This document shows, piece by piece, positions 1 to 7,099 of a stretch of DNA of 64,000 bases. A model generated the notes under the pieces. That model saw only the letters and a list, made by a program, of their open reading frames with translations, did not search any database and was not told the origin of the DNA. The DNA lies in the NCBI GenBank assembly GCA_916988195.3, contig CAKASQ030000011.1, forward strand, positions 1-64,000, read 5' to 3'. Source of the DNA: Oscillospiraceae bacterium (GTDB lineage Bacteria > Bacillota > Clostridia > Oscillospirales > Oscillospiraceae). Made by a program: the position numbers and the translations under genes. Position 1 is the stretch's first letter. Each line of letters starts with the position of its first letter.

Positions 1-140
1 TCTGCCTTTATTTTACTCGAAACTGTAAACAATCTCCCCGTACATTCTGTAAACTATCTTACCGGTCTATACAGCCTACATCGCTCCGGCAAAATGCACC
101 CGTTTTTACGGAAATCTTCGGCGAATTCGATACTTCCCTT

Positions 141-166
141 GGGTCGATGTGGGCATCGACCCCTAC
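141..166 (-). repeat. Single REP-like palindrome
   Basis: On the minus strand it begins GTAGGGGTCGATG and folds back on ...CATCGACCC. It belongs to the dispersed GTAG-headed family seen at eight other loci here. A degenerate left partner may survive near 70-85 (acatcgctccggc), because the spacer between them resembles the spacer of the copy at 20092-20197. Confidence 0.75.
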
Positions 167-193
167 GGACCCGACAAGGACATTGTCGGTATA

Positions 194-613
194 TTATTTG
201 ATAAATTTATCGATGGCCTGACAGAGGCTATCCAAGGCCTGCTCGTCGTCCTGCTCGACGGCGTCGACGATGCAGTGCTGGATATGGTCCTGCAAAATGA
301 CTTTGCCGATATTATTGATGGCCGAGCGCACGGCGGCGATTTGGATTAAAACCTCCGAACAGTCGCGTCCATCCTCCACCATCTTCTTGACCGACTCCAG
401 ATGGCCGATGGCGCGGGCAAGGCGGTTTAAAACAGCCTTCGTGTTCGCGTGAACATGGCCGTGCGCGCCAGGTTCGGCGTGATCATGGTCATGCGGGTGC
501 GTGTGGCTGTGGGCGTGTTCGTGCTCATGCGCCTGTTCGGCGGTGTGGGTGTCCTGCGGATTGTGCAGATGGGCGATGTGGTGCTCGTGCAGATAATCGT
601 GATCGTGTTCCAT
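194..613 (-). CDS. CsoR/RcnR-family metal-sensing repressor with His-rich N-terminus
   Basis: A 139-aa protein, started at ATG 613 because GGAGTG lies about 10 bases upstream. An ORF-extending ATG further upstream has no such site. Residues 1-55 hold about 20 histidines in HxH runs. Residues 58-139 are a DUF156 (CsoR/RcnR/FrmR) four-helix domain. Cys85, His110 and Cys114 have the same 25- and 4-residue spacing as the Cys-His-Cys ligands of Mycobacterium CsoR. The family releases DNA on metal binding. Copper would be the default reading of that ligand set. The divergent neighbours (His-rich protein, CooT, ACS genes) argue for nickel, which is inference. The His-rich extension is unusual for this family and may buffer or deliver metal to the sensor. 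A GC palindrome lies in the divergent promoter region. Confidence 0.85.
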   Translation of the reverse strand: MEHDHDYLHEHHIAHLHNPQDTHTAEQAHEHEHAHSHTHPHDHDHAEPGAHGHVHANTKAVLNRLARAIGHLESVKKMVEDGRDCSEVLIQIAAVRSAINNIGKVILQDHIQHCIVDAVEQDDEQALDSLCQAIDKFIK

Positions 614-645
614 AATGAACGGCACTCCTTTTTTCTTTGATTGGA

Positions 646-654
646 AGTATACCA
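646..654 (-). promoter_or_regulatory. Extended -10 for the CsoR-like gene
   Basis: On the minus strand the sequence reads TGGTATACT, an extended -10 (TGn plus TATACT), 32 bases upstream of the start at 613. I see no good -35 hexamer, which fits an extended -10 promoter. Confidence 0.5.
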
Positions 655-713
655 CATCAGCCAAGACAATTCCATACAAAACCAGAGAAAAATTTCGGGA
701 ATTTCACAAAACC

Positions 714-730
714 ATCCCCACCCGGGGGAT
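714..730. promoter_or_regulatory. Candidate CsoR-type operator
   Basis: The near-perfect GC palindrome ATCCCCACCCGGGGGAT sits between the divergent regulator and His-rich genes, 21 bases upstream of the -35 of the plus-strand promoter. CsoR/RcnR operators are typically G/C tracts flanked by A/T. Assignment to the adjacent regulator is inference. Confidence 0.5.
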
Positions 731-751
731 TATTTTCCCGATTTCATACTC

Positions 752-780
752 TTTACAAAACGCCTGCCTGCGAGTATAAT
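752..780 (+). promoter_or_regulatory. Sigma-A promoter of the nickel module
   Basis: TTTACA (752-757), a 17-base spacer, then TATAAT (775-780). The next gene starts at 836. Confidence 0.8.
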
Positions 781-835
781 GTAGACGAAAAACTATACGG
801 GCGGCCGGACTGCCGCCGCAGAAAGGGACAGTATT

Positions 836-1192
836 ATGCATCACGATGAAACCATGCACACCCACGAGCATACCCATGCCGACGGGAGCACGCATACCCA
901 TGAGCACACCCATCCGCACGACCACGATCATCCGCACACCCATGACCACGGCTGCGACGAGCACGCCTGCGCCGCTTGCTCCGGATGCGCGGACCCCAAG
1001 CAGGAGCTGATGGCGCTGATGAAGTACATGGTCGGCCACAATACCGCCCATGCAAATGAGCTCGCGCAGCTTGCAAAGCAGCTTCAGGAGTTGGGCGAAA
1101 ATACGGCCTATGAGCAGATCATGCTGGCTGTGAGCGATTTTGAAAAGGGCAACCTGCGCCTTTCCACTGTACTCACGTCCATGAACGGCTGA
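836..1192 (+). CDS. His-rich small protein, probable nickel-binding CooJ-like
   Basis: A 118-aa protein. Residues 1-43 contain 17 histidines, mostly alternating HxH, followed by Cys40, 45, 48 and 51. The remainder (about 53-118) looks helical. I do not recognise the C-terminal domain as a named family. The size and His-rich tail resemble CooJ, the nickel chaperone encoded with CooC and CooT in Rhodospirillum, but there the His tract is C-terminal and here it is N-terminal. CooT follows 13 bases downstream and CooC lies in the next operon, so a nickel store or chaperone for CODH/ACS is the best inference. Zinc or cobalt storage is possible. The start is set by the upstream promoter and the reading frame; the SD (AGAAAGGGA) is weak. 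Confidence 0.75.
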   Translation: MHHDETMHTHEHTHADGSTHTHEHTHPHDHDHPHTHDHGCDEHACAACSGCADPKQELMALMKYMVGHNTAHANELAQLAKQLQELGENTAYEQIMLAVSDFEKGNLRLSTVLTSMNG

Positions 1193-1205
1193 GGAGGATT
1201 TCCAT

Positions 1206-1400
1206 ATGTGCCTTGCAATGGTCTATACGGATAAGGCAGAGCCTGAAAACCTTGTGCTGAGCAACGTCCAGCGCATCGACTGCAAAGACGGTCTTGTTTA
1301 TCTGACCGATCTTCTTGACCGGCAGGTCGTGGTCGAGGGTGAGATCGTCTCGGTCGACCTGGTCGGCAACACGACGATTATCCGCAAAACACAGAAATAA
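1206..1400 (+). CDS. cooT: CooT-family nickel-binding protein
   Basis: A 64-aa protein beginning MCLAMVY, with Cys2 at the position that binds Ni(II) in CooT of CODH-containing bacteria. The length matches the family (about 62-66 aa), and the small beta-rich fold (NLVLSNVQRID... GEIVSVDLV) is typical. GAGGAG lies just upstream. It sits between the His-rich protein and the acs operon, so it most likely helps supply nickel to the C-cluster of CODH and/or the A-cluster of ACS. Confidence 0.88.
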   Translation: MCLAMVYTDKAEPENLVLSNVQRIDCKDGLVYLTDLLDRQVVVEGEIVSVDLVGNTTIIRKTQK

Positions 1401-1408
1401 TACAAAAA

Positions 1409-1447
1409 GGGAGCCGCCCGGAAGCTGCGTACTTTCGCCCGGCTCCC
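1409..1447 (+). other. Hairpin after cooT
   Basis: GGGAGCCG (1409-1416) pairs with CGGCTCCC (1440-1447). No T-run follows, so it is more likely an mRNA processing or stability hairpin, or a weak terminator, between cooT and the next small gene. Confidence 0.45.
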
Positions 1448-1470
1448 CGCGTCGGCTACAGGAGGCAGGC

Positions 1471-1698
1471 ATGCAGAGCTATGAGGTCGTCCGCGAGGTC
1501 GAGAACCAGTGCGCCAACAATCAGATGCGCGATATCTTTTTTGAGGAGATCGAGACGGACGATCCGGTCGGTTGGCTGCGCGGGTTTGTCAAGGGACGGG
1601 ACGTCGAGATGAGCGTGGACAAAAAGGAAAACGGCGATCTGACCGTCTTTGTCACAAGCGGCGGCGTGACGCAGAAATTCCTGTTTACAAAAATCTGA
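1471..1698 (+). CDS. Small uncharacterised protein of the nickel module
   Basis: A 75-aa protein, MQSYEVVREVENQC..., started at ATG 1471 behind a strong SD (AGGAGGC). A longer in-frame opening from 1315 would overlap cooT and has no SD. The sequence is acidic and soluble, with a predicted alpha-beta-beta layout (DPVGWLRGFVKGRDVEMSVDKKENG then DLTVFVTSGGVTQKFLF). I recognise no domain or catalytic motif. Co-directionality with the His-rich gene and cooT suggests a shared role in metal supply or CODH/ACS assembly, but nothing in the protein itself proves that. Confidence 0.65.
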   Translation: MQSYEVVREVENQCANNQMRDIFFEEIETDDPVGWLRGFVKGRDVEMSVDKKENGDLTVFVTSGGVTQKFLFTKI

Positions 1699-1795
1699 AA
1701 AATTCCTCCGGGATTTTACAAAAAAGCCAGATCGTTTTTGATATATCATTAGTCTGTTTTCTACATATTTTTATGCAATTTTTGCAAAAATGGGC

Positions 1796-1824
1796 TTGTC
1801 TTTGCCGGAACTTTGTGTTACGAT
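1796..1824 (+). promoter_or_regulatory. Probable promoter of the metF-acs operon
   Basis: TTGTCT (1796-1801), a 17-base spacer, then TACGAT (1819-1824), about 72 bases before the metF start. The -10 overlaps the palindrome at 1821-1836. Confidence 0.6.
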
Positions 1825-1844
1825 ACTTTTGTATCGAATCCGCA
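1821..1844 (+). promoter_or_regulatory. Palindromic operator shared with the fhs promoter
   Basis: The 6-4-6 palindrome CGATACTTTTGTATCG is followed by AATCCGCA. The tract GTATCGAATCCGCA recurs at 13305-13318 upstream of fhs with one mismatch, again within a CGATA...TATCG palindrome and again next to a -10. This suggests a common regulator for the two Wood-Ljungdahl units. Confidence 0.6.
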
Positions 1845-1896
1845 GAGGGAAGGGCTCCGCGAACGAGACGCAATTTTATCATTTTGGAGGCAAGCT

Positions 1897-2826
1897 ATGA
1901 GCGTTGCGGAAATTTATGAGGAAAGAGCTGCTTTTTCGTTTGAAGTCTTCCCGCCAAAGACCGATGTGGGCATGGAAAAGCTGTGCGGCGAGGGCGGCGT
2001 GCTCGAAAAGCTCTACACGCTGAACCCAGACTACATCTCCTGCACCTACGGCGCGGGCGGCACGAACGTCGGCAAGAACCTCGAGGTGCTTGACAAGATC
2101 AAAAAAGACGGCAAGTGCACCCCAGTCACCCATTTTACCTGCATCGGCAATACCAAGGCTGATATCAAGGAAAAGCTCCAGACCTATCTCGACCACGGCA
2201 TTGACCATATGCTCGCGCTGCGGGGAGACCTTCCTTTCGGCTGGACGGGCACGAACGGCGACCTTCACTATGCGACCGAGCTTGTGAAGTTCGTCCGCAA
2301 GGAGTTTGGAGACAAGTTCACCATCGCGGTCGCGGGTTCGCCCGAGGGACACATCCAGTGCCGCTCACTGGAGGCCGACATCGCATTTTTGAAGCAGAAG
2401 CAGGATAACGGTGCGGACTTCATCATCTCGCAGCTTTGCTGGGATATGGACGCGTTCCGCCGCTGGCTCGATGCGATCCGGGCTGCCGGTGTGTGGCTGC
2501 CTGTCGATGTGGGCATCATGCCGATTCTCGACCAGGCCGCAACCATCAACATGGCACTCTCGCGCAACGGCTGCGTCATGGACCGCGCGCTCTGCGAGAT
2601 CATCTCGAAGAACTGGATCTTCCCGAACCCGTTCGACAAAGAGCCGTTTGACGCGGACGCAGCCGGCAAGAAGGAGAGCTTCAAAAAGGCCGGCATCGAA
2701 TACACCATCAACCAGATCGACCAGTACCGCGCCTGCGGCGTCGACGGCATCCATCTGTATGCCCTCAACAAGTACGACGACGTAGCTTATATCGCGAAAG
2801 CGGCGGGCCTGATTGACCTTGTTTAA
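1897..2826 (+). CDS. metF: Methylenetetrahydrofolate reductase (classical MetF type)
   Basis: A 309-aa flavoprotein that reduces 5,10-methylene-THF to 5-methyl-THF, the last step of the methyl branch. FSFEVFPPKT near the N-terminus carries the catalytic Glu region. TYGAGG and ALRGDLPFG are family folate/FAD motifs. Length fits single-domain MetF. The start at 1897 is chosen for TTGGAGG 8 bases upstream; a longer frame from 1813 would begin inside the promoter. It heads the acs operon, so its product can pass methyl-THF to the AcsE domain encoded three genes downstream. A second, clearly different MetF is encoded at 32746-33627. Confidence 0.92.
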   Translation: MSVAEIYEERAAFSFEVFPPKTDVGMEKLCGEGGVLEKLYTLNPDYISCTYGAGGTNVGKNLEVLDKIKKDGKCTPVTHFTCIGNTKADIKEKLQTYLDHGIDHMLALRGDLPFGWTGTNGDLHYATELVKFVRKEFGDKFTIAVAGSPEGHIQCRSLEADIAFLKQKQDNGADFIISQLCWDMDAFRRWLDAIRAAGVWLPVDVGIMPILDQAATINMALSRNGCVMDRALCEIISKNWIFPNPFDKEPFDADAAGKKESFKKAGIEYTINQIDQYRACGVDGIHLYALNKYDDVAYIAKAAGLIDLV

Positions 2827-2841
2827 AACCAGAACCCACGT

Positions 2842-2870
2842 GCTCCGGCGGGCTATTCGTCTGCCGGAGC
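2842..2870 (+). other. Intercistronic hairpin, metF-cooC
   Basis: GCTCCGGC (2842-2849) pairs with GCCGGAGC (2863-2870). No T-run follows, so it is probably a processing or stability element inside the operon. Confidence 0.45.
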
Positions 2871-2899
2871 CGTAAGGCGCTTTCAAAGGAGCAGTACCA

Positions 2900-3667
2900 A
2901 TGGCAACACATACCATCGCGGTCGCCGGTAAGGGCGGCGTCGGCAAGACGACCACCTGCGGCATGATCATCGATTATCTGTGCAAGCAGAAAAAAGGTCC
3001 CATCCTCGTTGTGGATGCGGACGCAAACTCCAACCTCAACGAGGTGCTCGGCGTGGAGGTCGAAACCACGCTCGGAGACATCCGCGAGGAAATGGCAAGA
3101 GCCGAGCAGAAGGGCACGGTTCCGGCCAACATGACAAAGGCCGATTACGCGGAGATGAAGTTCAATTCCGCGCTCATCGAAGAAGACGATTTCGACATGC
3201 TCGTCATGGGAAGAACGCAGGGCAAGGGCTGCTACTGCTTTGTCAACGGCGTTCTCAAGACCCAGATCGACAAGTATGCCGGAAACTATAAATACATGGT
3301 CATCGACAACGAGGCGGGTCTCGAGCATATCTCCAGAGGCACGCTTCCGCACGTAGATACCATGCTGCTCATTTCCGACTGCTCGCGCCGGGGCGTGCAG
3401 GCGGTCGGGCGCATTGCGGAGATGATCCGCGAGCTCGAGCTCAAGCCCGGAACCATGAAGCTGATCATCAACCGCGCGCCGGATGGAAAACTCAACGCCG
3501 GCGTGCAGGAGGAGATAGAAAAGTACGGTCTTGACCTCGTGGGAGTTCTTCCGCAGGACGAGACGGTCTACGAGTATGACTGCGACGGCAAGCCCAGCTC
3601 TCAGGTGCCGGATAGCACCCCGGTGAAGCAGGCGCTGCACCAGATCATGCGCGATTTAAATTTGTAA
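2900..3667 (+). CDS. cooC: CODH/ACS nickel-insertion ATPase (CooC/AcsF family)
   Basis: A 255-aa MinD-type P-loop ATPase. The deviant Walker A GKGGVGKTT lies at residues 10-18, with Lys16. Cys111-Tyr-Cys113 (in GKGCYCFVNG) matches the CxC nickel site at the CooC dimer interface. MVIDNEAGLEHISRG is the switch region of the family. It uses ATP to insert nickel into CODH (CooC) or ACS (AcsF); the two are hard to separate by sequence alone. It is the only CODH-linked gene visible here, since no CODH catalytic subunit is present. AAAGGA precedes the start. Confidence 0.9.
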   Translation: MATHTIAVAGKGGVGKTTTCGMIIDYLCKQKKGPILVVDADANSNLNEVLGVEVETTLGDIREEMARAEQKGTVPANMTKADYAEMKFNSALIEEDDFDMLVMGRTQGKGCYCFVNGVLKTQIDKYAGNYKYMVIDNEAGLEHISRGTLPHVDTMLLISDCSRRGVQAVGRIAEMIRELELKPGTMKLIINRAPDGKLNAGVQEEIEKYGLDLVGVLPQDETVYEYDCDGKPSSQVPDSTPVKQALHQIMRDLNL

Positions 3668-3701
3668 GCCAAAAAATTATGATATAGGGGGATTCAACAT
3701 T

Positions 3702-4646
3702 ATGCCTTTCGTTCCCAAGAAGCAGGCTTTCAATGCCCACATCAATGAAGTTGTGCTGGGCGTTGGCGAAAAAGCGACTGCGATCGGCGGTCAGAACGTA
3801 CTGCCGTTCCACTCGTTCGATGCAGAAATCAAGAACGCTCCGAAGATCGGCGTTGAGCTGACGGACTTCGGCATGTCCGAGTACACGATGCCCGGCGAGC
3901 AGGCGTTCTACGCCGGCTGCGAGACCGTGGTTGACATGGCCAAGCGTGCCGAGACGATGGAGGGCGCAGATTTCCTGTGTCTGCACTTTGAAGGCGCCGA
4001 TCCCAACGGCGCGAATAAGTCCGTCGAAGAGTGCGTTGCACTCGCCAAGGCAGTTTCCGATGCTGTGACGATGCCAATCGTCATCATGGGCTGCAAGAAC
4101 ATCGAAAAGGACACCGAGCTCTTCAACAAGATTGCAGAAGCTCTGGCCGGTAAGAACATCCTCGTTCTCTCCGCCCGCGACGAAAACTACAAGACTGTCG
4201 GCGCGTCCGCAGGCCTTGCCTACAACCAGAAGGTCGGCGCGGAATCTGCCGTCGACATCAACCTTGCAAAGCAGCTCAACACCGTCATGACCCAGCTCGG
4301 CGTCAACGCGCAGAACATCGTCATGAACATCGGCTCCGCTGCCGCTGGCTACGGCTACGAGTACGTCGCATCCACCCTCGACCGCATCAAGGACGCGGCT
4401 CTGAAGCAGGCGGACGGCATGCTCCAGATGCCCATCATGACCCCTGTGTCCTCCGATACCTGGGGCGTGAAGGAAGCCGTGATGTCCGAGGCCGACATGC
4501 CCGAGTGGGGCAGCCAGGAAGAGCGCGGTATCGAAATGGAAATCACCACCGCGGCTGCGGTTCTGGCCGGCGGCTCCGACGCAGTCATCCTGCGCCATCC
4601 GGAAGCCATCAAGACGATCGCCGCGATGATCCGCGCGCTGATCTAA
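3702..4646 (+). CDS. acsD: Acetyl-CoA decarbonylase/synthase delta subunit (CoFeSP small subunit)
   Basis: A 314-aa TIM-barrel protein matching the small subunit of the corrinoid iron-sulfur protein. Stretches such as MPFVPKKQAFNAHINEVVLG, PIVIMGCKNIEKD and LVLSARDENYKTVGASAG are characteristic. It pairs with AcsC to hold the corrinoid that carries the methyl group from methyl-THF to ACS. The start is supported by AGGGGG about 12 bases upstream. It lies 21 bases before the acsC-acsE fusion, so the partners are co-expressed. Confidence 0.93.
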   Translation: MPFVPKKQAFNAHINEVVLGVGEKATAIGGQNVLPFHSFDAEIKNAPKIGVELTDFGMSEYTMPGEQAFYAGCETVVDMAKRAETMEGADFLCLHFEGADPNGANKSVEECVALAKAVSDAVTMPIVIMGCKNIEKDTELFNKIAEALAGKNILVLSARDENYKTVGASAGLAYNQKVGAESAVDINLAKQLNTVMTQLGVNAQNIVMNIGSAAAGYGYEYVASTLDRIKDAALKQADGMLQMPIMTPVSSDTWGVKEAVMSEADMPEWGSQEERGIEMEITTAAAVLAGGSDAVILRHPEAIKTIAAMIRALI

Positions 4647-4667
4647 GCAGAGGAGGAATGAGTTACT

Positions 4668-6947
4668 ATGGCAGTTAAAGGTCTTGACATTTTCAAATTA
4701 TCTCCCAAGAAGAACTGTAAAGAGTGCGGCAGCCCCACATGTATGGCGTTCTGCATGAAGGTCGCCCAGGGCGCGATTGAGATCACCAAGTGCCCGTACA
4801 TGTCCGAAGAGGCCATCGCACTTCTCTCCGAGGCCACCGCGCCTCCCATGAAGACCATCACGGTCGGCGAGCACAAGCTCGGCGGCGAGACCGTCATGAT
4901 GCGTCATGAGAAGACCCTTGTCAACCGCAACCTTTTCGCGGCGACGCTGTGCACCTGCATGGACGACGCGAAAGTCGAAGAGCGCATCGAGGGCATCAAG
5001 AAGGTCGACTACGAGCGCATCGGCGAGCGCGAGATGGTAGAGTGCGTCTTCGTCCATGACGCGGGCGACAGCGCGAAGTTTGTCGAGCTCTGCAAGAAGG
5101 CAGCAGCCATCGGCGACCGCACCGTCATCATTGACACCAAGGACGTCGACACCGCCAAGGCGGCGGTCGAGGCCATCAAGGACAACAAGCCCATCCTCAA
5201 CGGCGCAAACAAGGATAACTTCGCAGCCATGAACGAGATCGCCACCGCGGCAGGCATCGTGCTTGGCGTACACGGCGCGGATCTTTCCGAGCTGCATGAT
5301 ATCGTTGCTGAGCTCGAGAAGGCCGGCAACAAGAACCTGATTCTCGACGTGACCGCCGAGACCATCAAGGAAACGTTTGCAAACGCCGTTCTCGTCCGCC
5401 GCACCGCCATCAAGGACGGCGACCGCACGTTCGGCTATCCGTCGATCGTGAACCTCGGCGTTCTGTGCGACCACAACGAGCATCTTGAGACGGCGCTTGC
5501 CTCTGTGTTCGTTCTGAAATACGGCTCGATCATCGTCATGGACAAGATCGGCTACGCAGAGGCCCTGCCGCTCTACGGCCTGCGTCAGAACATCTTCACC
5601 GACCCGCAGAAGCCGATGAAGGTCGCGCCCGGCATCTACCCGATCAACGGCGCAACGCCCGACGATCCCTGCGCGCTGACGGTCGACTTCGCGCTGACCT
5701 ACTTCCTGGTCTCCGGCGAGCTCGAGCGCTCCAAGGTGCCCATCAACCTGCTCATCACCGACGCGTCCGGCATGTCCGTTCTGACGGCGTGGGCCGCCGG
5801 TAAGTTCTCCTCGACCTCCGTCAAGAAGTTCTTCGACGAGTTCGATCTGGCGAACAAGATCAACAACCGCACCCTCATCATCCCGGGCAAGGTTGCCGTC
5901 ATGAAGGGCGAAATTCAGGACAAGCTGCCTGAATGGAACGTTGTTGTCGGTACCCGCGAGGCTGTTGAGCTCGTCAAGTACCTCAAAGACGGCGAATACA
6001 AGGCTGCCGCAGAGGCTGCCGCCGCTTCCAAGAAGCCGGCCGAGGCCAAGAAGACTGTCGACGCCGATGCGCCGCTGGACTTCGAAAAGATCGCTGCCTC
6101 CATCCCCGCCATCAAGATTCGCGCCGACCTCGACGCACATTACAAGCAGAGAGATCCCGAGTCCCCGAAGTTCGTCACCATCGGCGAGCGTATCCACTGC
6201 ATCTCCCCGGTCATCCGCGAGGCAATGGCGACGTTCAACCCCGATCCCATCCTCGAGCGCGCAGCGCAGCAGATCAAGGCTGGCGCAACGTACCTCGACG
6301 TCAACATCGGCCCGGCCGAATCCAACGGTCCGGAGCTCATGACCTGGGCAGTCAAGCTGCTGCAGGAGAACTTCAACAATGTGCCTCTGGCGCTCGATAC
6401 CGCCAACAAGAAGGCCATCGAAGCCGGTATCAAGGTCTATAACCGCACGAACGGCAAGCCCATCGTCAACTCCGCTGATGCAGGCTCCCGTATCTCCTAC
6501 ATCGACCTCGCCGCTGCCAACGACGCGATCTGCGTGGCGCTCTGCTCCGCCGACGGCATCGCAAAGGACAACGAAGAGCGCATGATGCACTGCCATCATA
6601 TGCTCGAGCGCGGCCTGTCTCTTGGCATGGAAGCGACCGACCTCTGGTTCGACCCGCTGTTCCTCGTCGTCAAGGGCATGCAGGATAAGCAGATGGACGT
6701 TCTGAACGCCATCAAGCTGTTCGCCGACGAAGGCCTGAAGTCCACGGGCGGTCTGTCCAACAACTCCAACGGCGCGCCGAAGAACGTTCGCCCGATCATG
6801 GACTCCGCGCTGGTTGCCATGGCGATGATGCAGGGCCTGACCTCCGCCATCGTCAACCCCAACGACCTGCGCCTGATGGAGACCATCAAGTCCTGCGACA
6901 TCTTCAAGAACAACGAGCTGTACTCCGACTCCTATCTGGACGTCTGA
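4668..6947 (+). CDS. acsC-acsE: Fused CoFeSP large subunit and methyl-THF:CoFeSP methyltransferase (AcsC-AcsE)
   Basis: A 759-aa single frame. Residues 1 to about 442 are the AcsC (gamma) subunit: Cys17, 20, 25 and 42 form the N-terminal [4Fe-4S] motif, followed by the TIM barrel and the corrinoid-binding domain. Residues about 443-495 form an Ala/Lys-rich linker (AAAEAAAASKKPAEAKK and onward). Residues about 496-759 are a complete AcsE methyltransferase: TIGERIH, LDVNIGP, LALDTAN, IVNSADA, FDPLF and GGLSNNSNG match the folate-binding Asp/Asn set of Moorella MeTr. Other acetogens, as far as I know, encode these as two proteins. A fusion would tether methyl-THF methyltransferase to its corrinoid acceptor. 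GAGGAATG precedes the start, and no frameshift is needed. Confidence 0.93.
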   Translation: MAVKGLDIFKLSPKKNCKECGSPTCMAFCMKVAQGAIEITKCPYMSEEAIALLSEATAPPMKTITVGEHKLGGETVMMRHEKTLVNRNLFAATLCTCMDDAKVEERIEGIKKVDYERIGEREMVECVFVHDAGDSAKFVELCKKAAAIGDRTVIIDTKDVDTAKAAVEAIKDNKPILNGANKDNFAAMNEIATAAGIVLGVHGADLSELHDIVAELEKAGNKNLILDVTAETIKETFANAVLVRRTAIKDGDRTFGYPSIVNLGVLCDHNEHLETALASVFVLKYGSIIVMDKIGYAEALPLYGLRQNIFTDPQKPMKVAPGIYPINGATPDDPCALTVDFALTYFLVSGELERSKVPINLLITDASGMSVLTAWAAGKFSSTSVKKFFDEFDLANKINNRTLIIPGKVAVMKGEIQDKLPEWNVVVGTREAVELVKYLKDGEYKAAAEAAAASKKPAEAKKTVDADAPLDFEKIAASIPAIKIRADLDAHYKQRDPESPKFVTIGERIHCISPVIREAMATFNPDPILERAAQQIKAGATYLDVNIGPAESNGPELMTWAVKLLQENFNNVPLALDTANKKAIEAGIKVYNRTNGKPIVNSADAGSRISYIDLAAANDAICVALCSADGIAKDNEERMMHCHHMLERGLSLGMEATDLWFDPLFLVVKGMQDKQMDVLNAIKLFADEGLKSTGGLSNNSNGAPKNVRPIMDSALVAMAMMQGLTSAIVNPNDLRLMETIKSCDIFKNNELYSDSYLDV

Positions 6948-6967
6948 TTTCCCATGTTTATACGCGG

Positions 6968-6993
6968 TTCCCTGCCGGATTTTCGGCAGGGAA
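6968..6993 (+). other. Intercistronic hairpin, acsCE-acsB
   Basis: TTCCCTGCCG (6968-6977) pairs with CGGCAGGGAA (6984-6993), in the 152-base gap. No T-run follows. It may protect or process the message and set subunit ratios. Confidence 0.5.
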
Positions 6994-7099
6994 TCGTGAT
7001 TTCACCCTGAAATGCGCGCAGCTGCCGCCTTCCGACAATTGAACGCATTTCCGGGCGCTTGCAAACTTCCGCAATTCATTATTTTTCAGGAGGGTATTT

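Noticed and set aside
1315-1698. A 127-aa gene overlapping cooT
   Set aside because: The first 52 codons lie in another frame of cooT and the hairpin; the SD at 1460-1466 sets the start at 1471.
1699-1896. Cobalamin riboswitch upstream of the corrinoid-dependent acs operon
   Set aside because: No GCCACTG-type B12 box or matching layout; the leader is too short.
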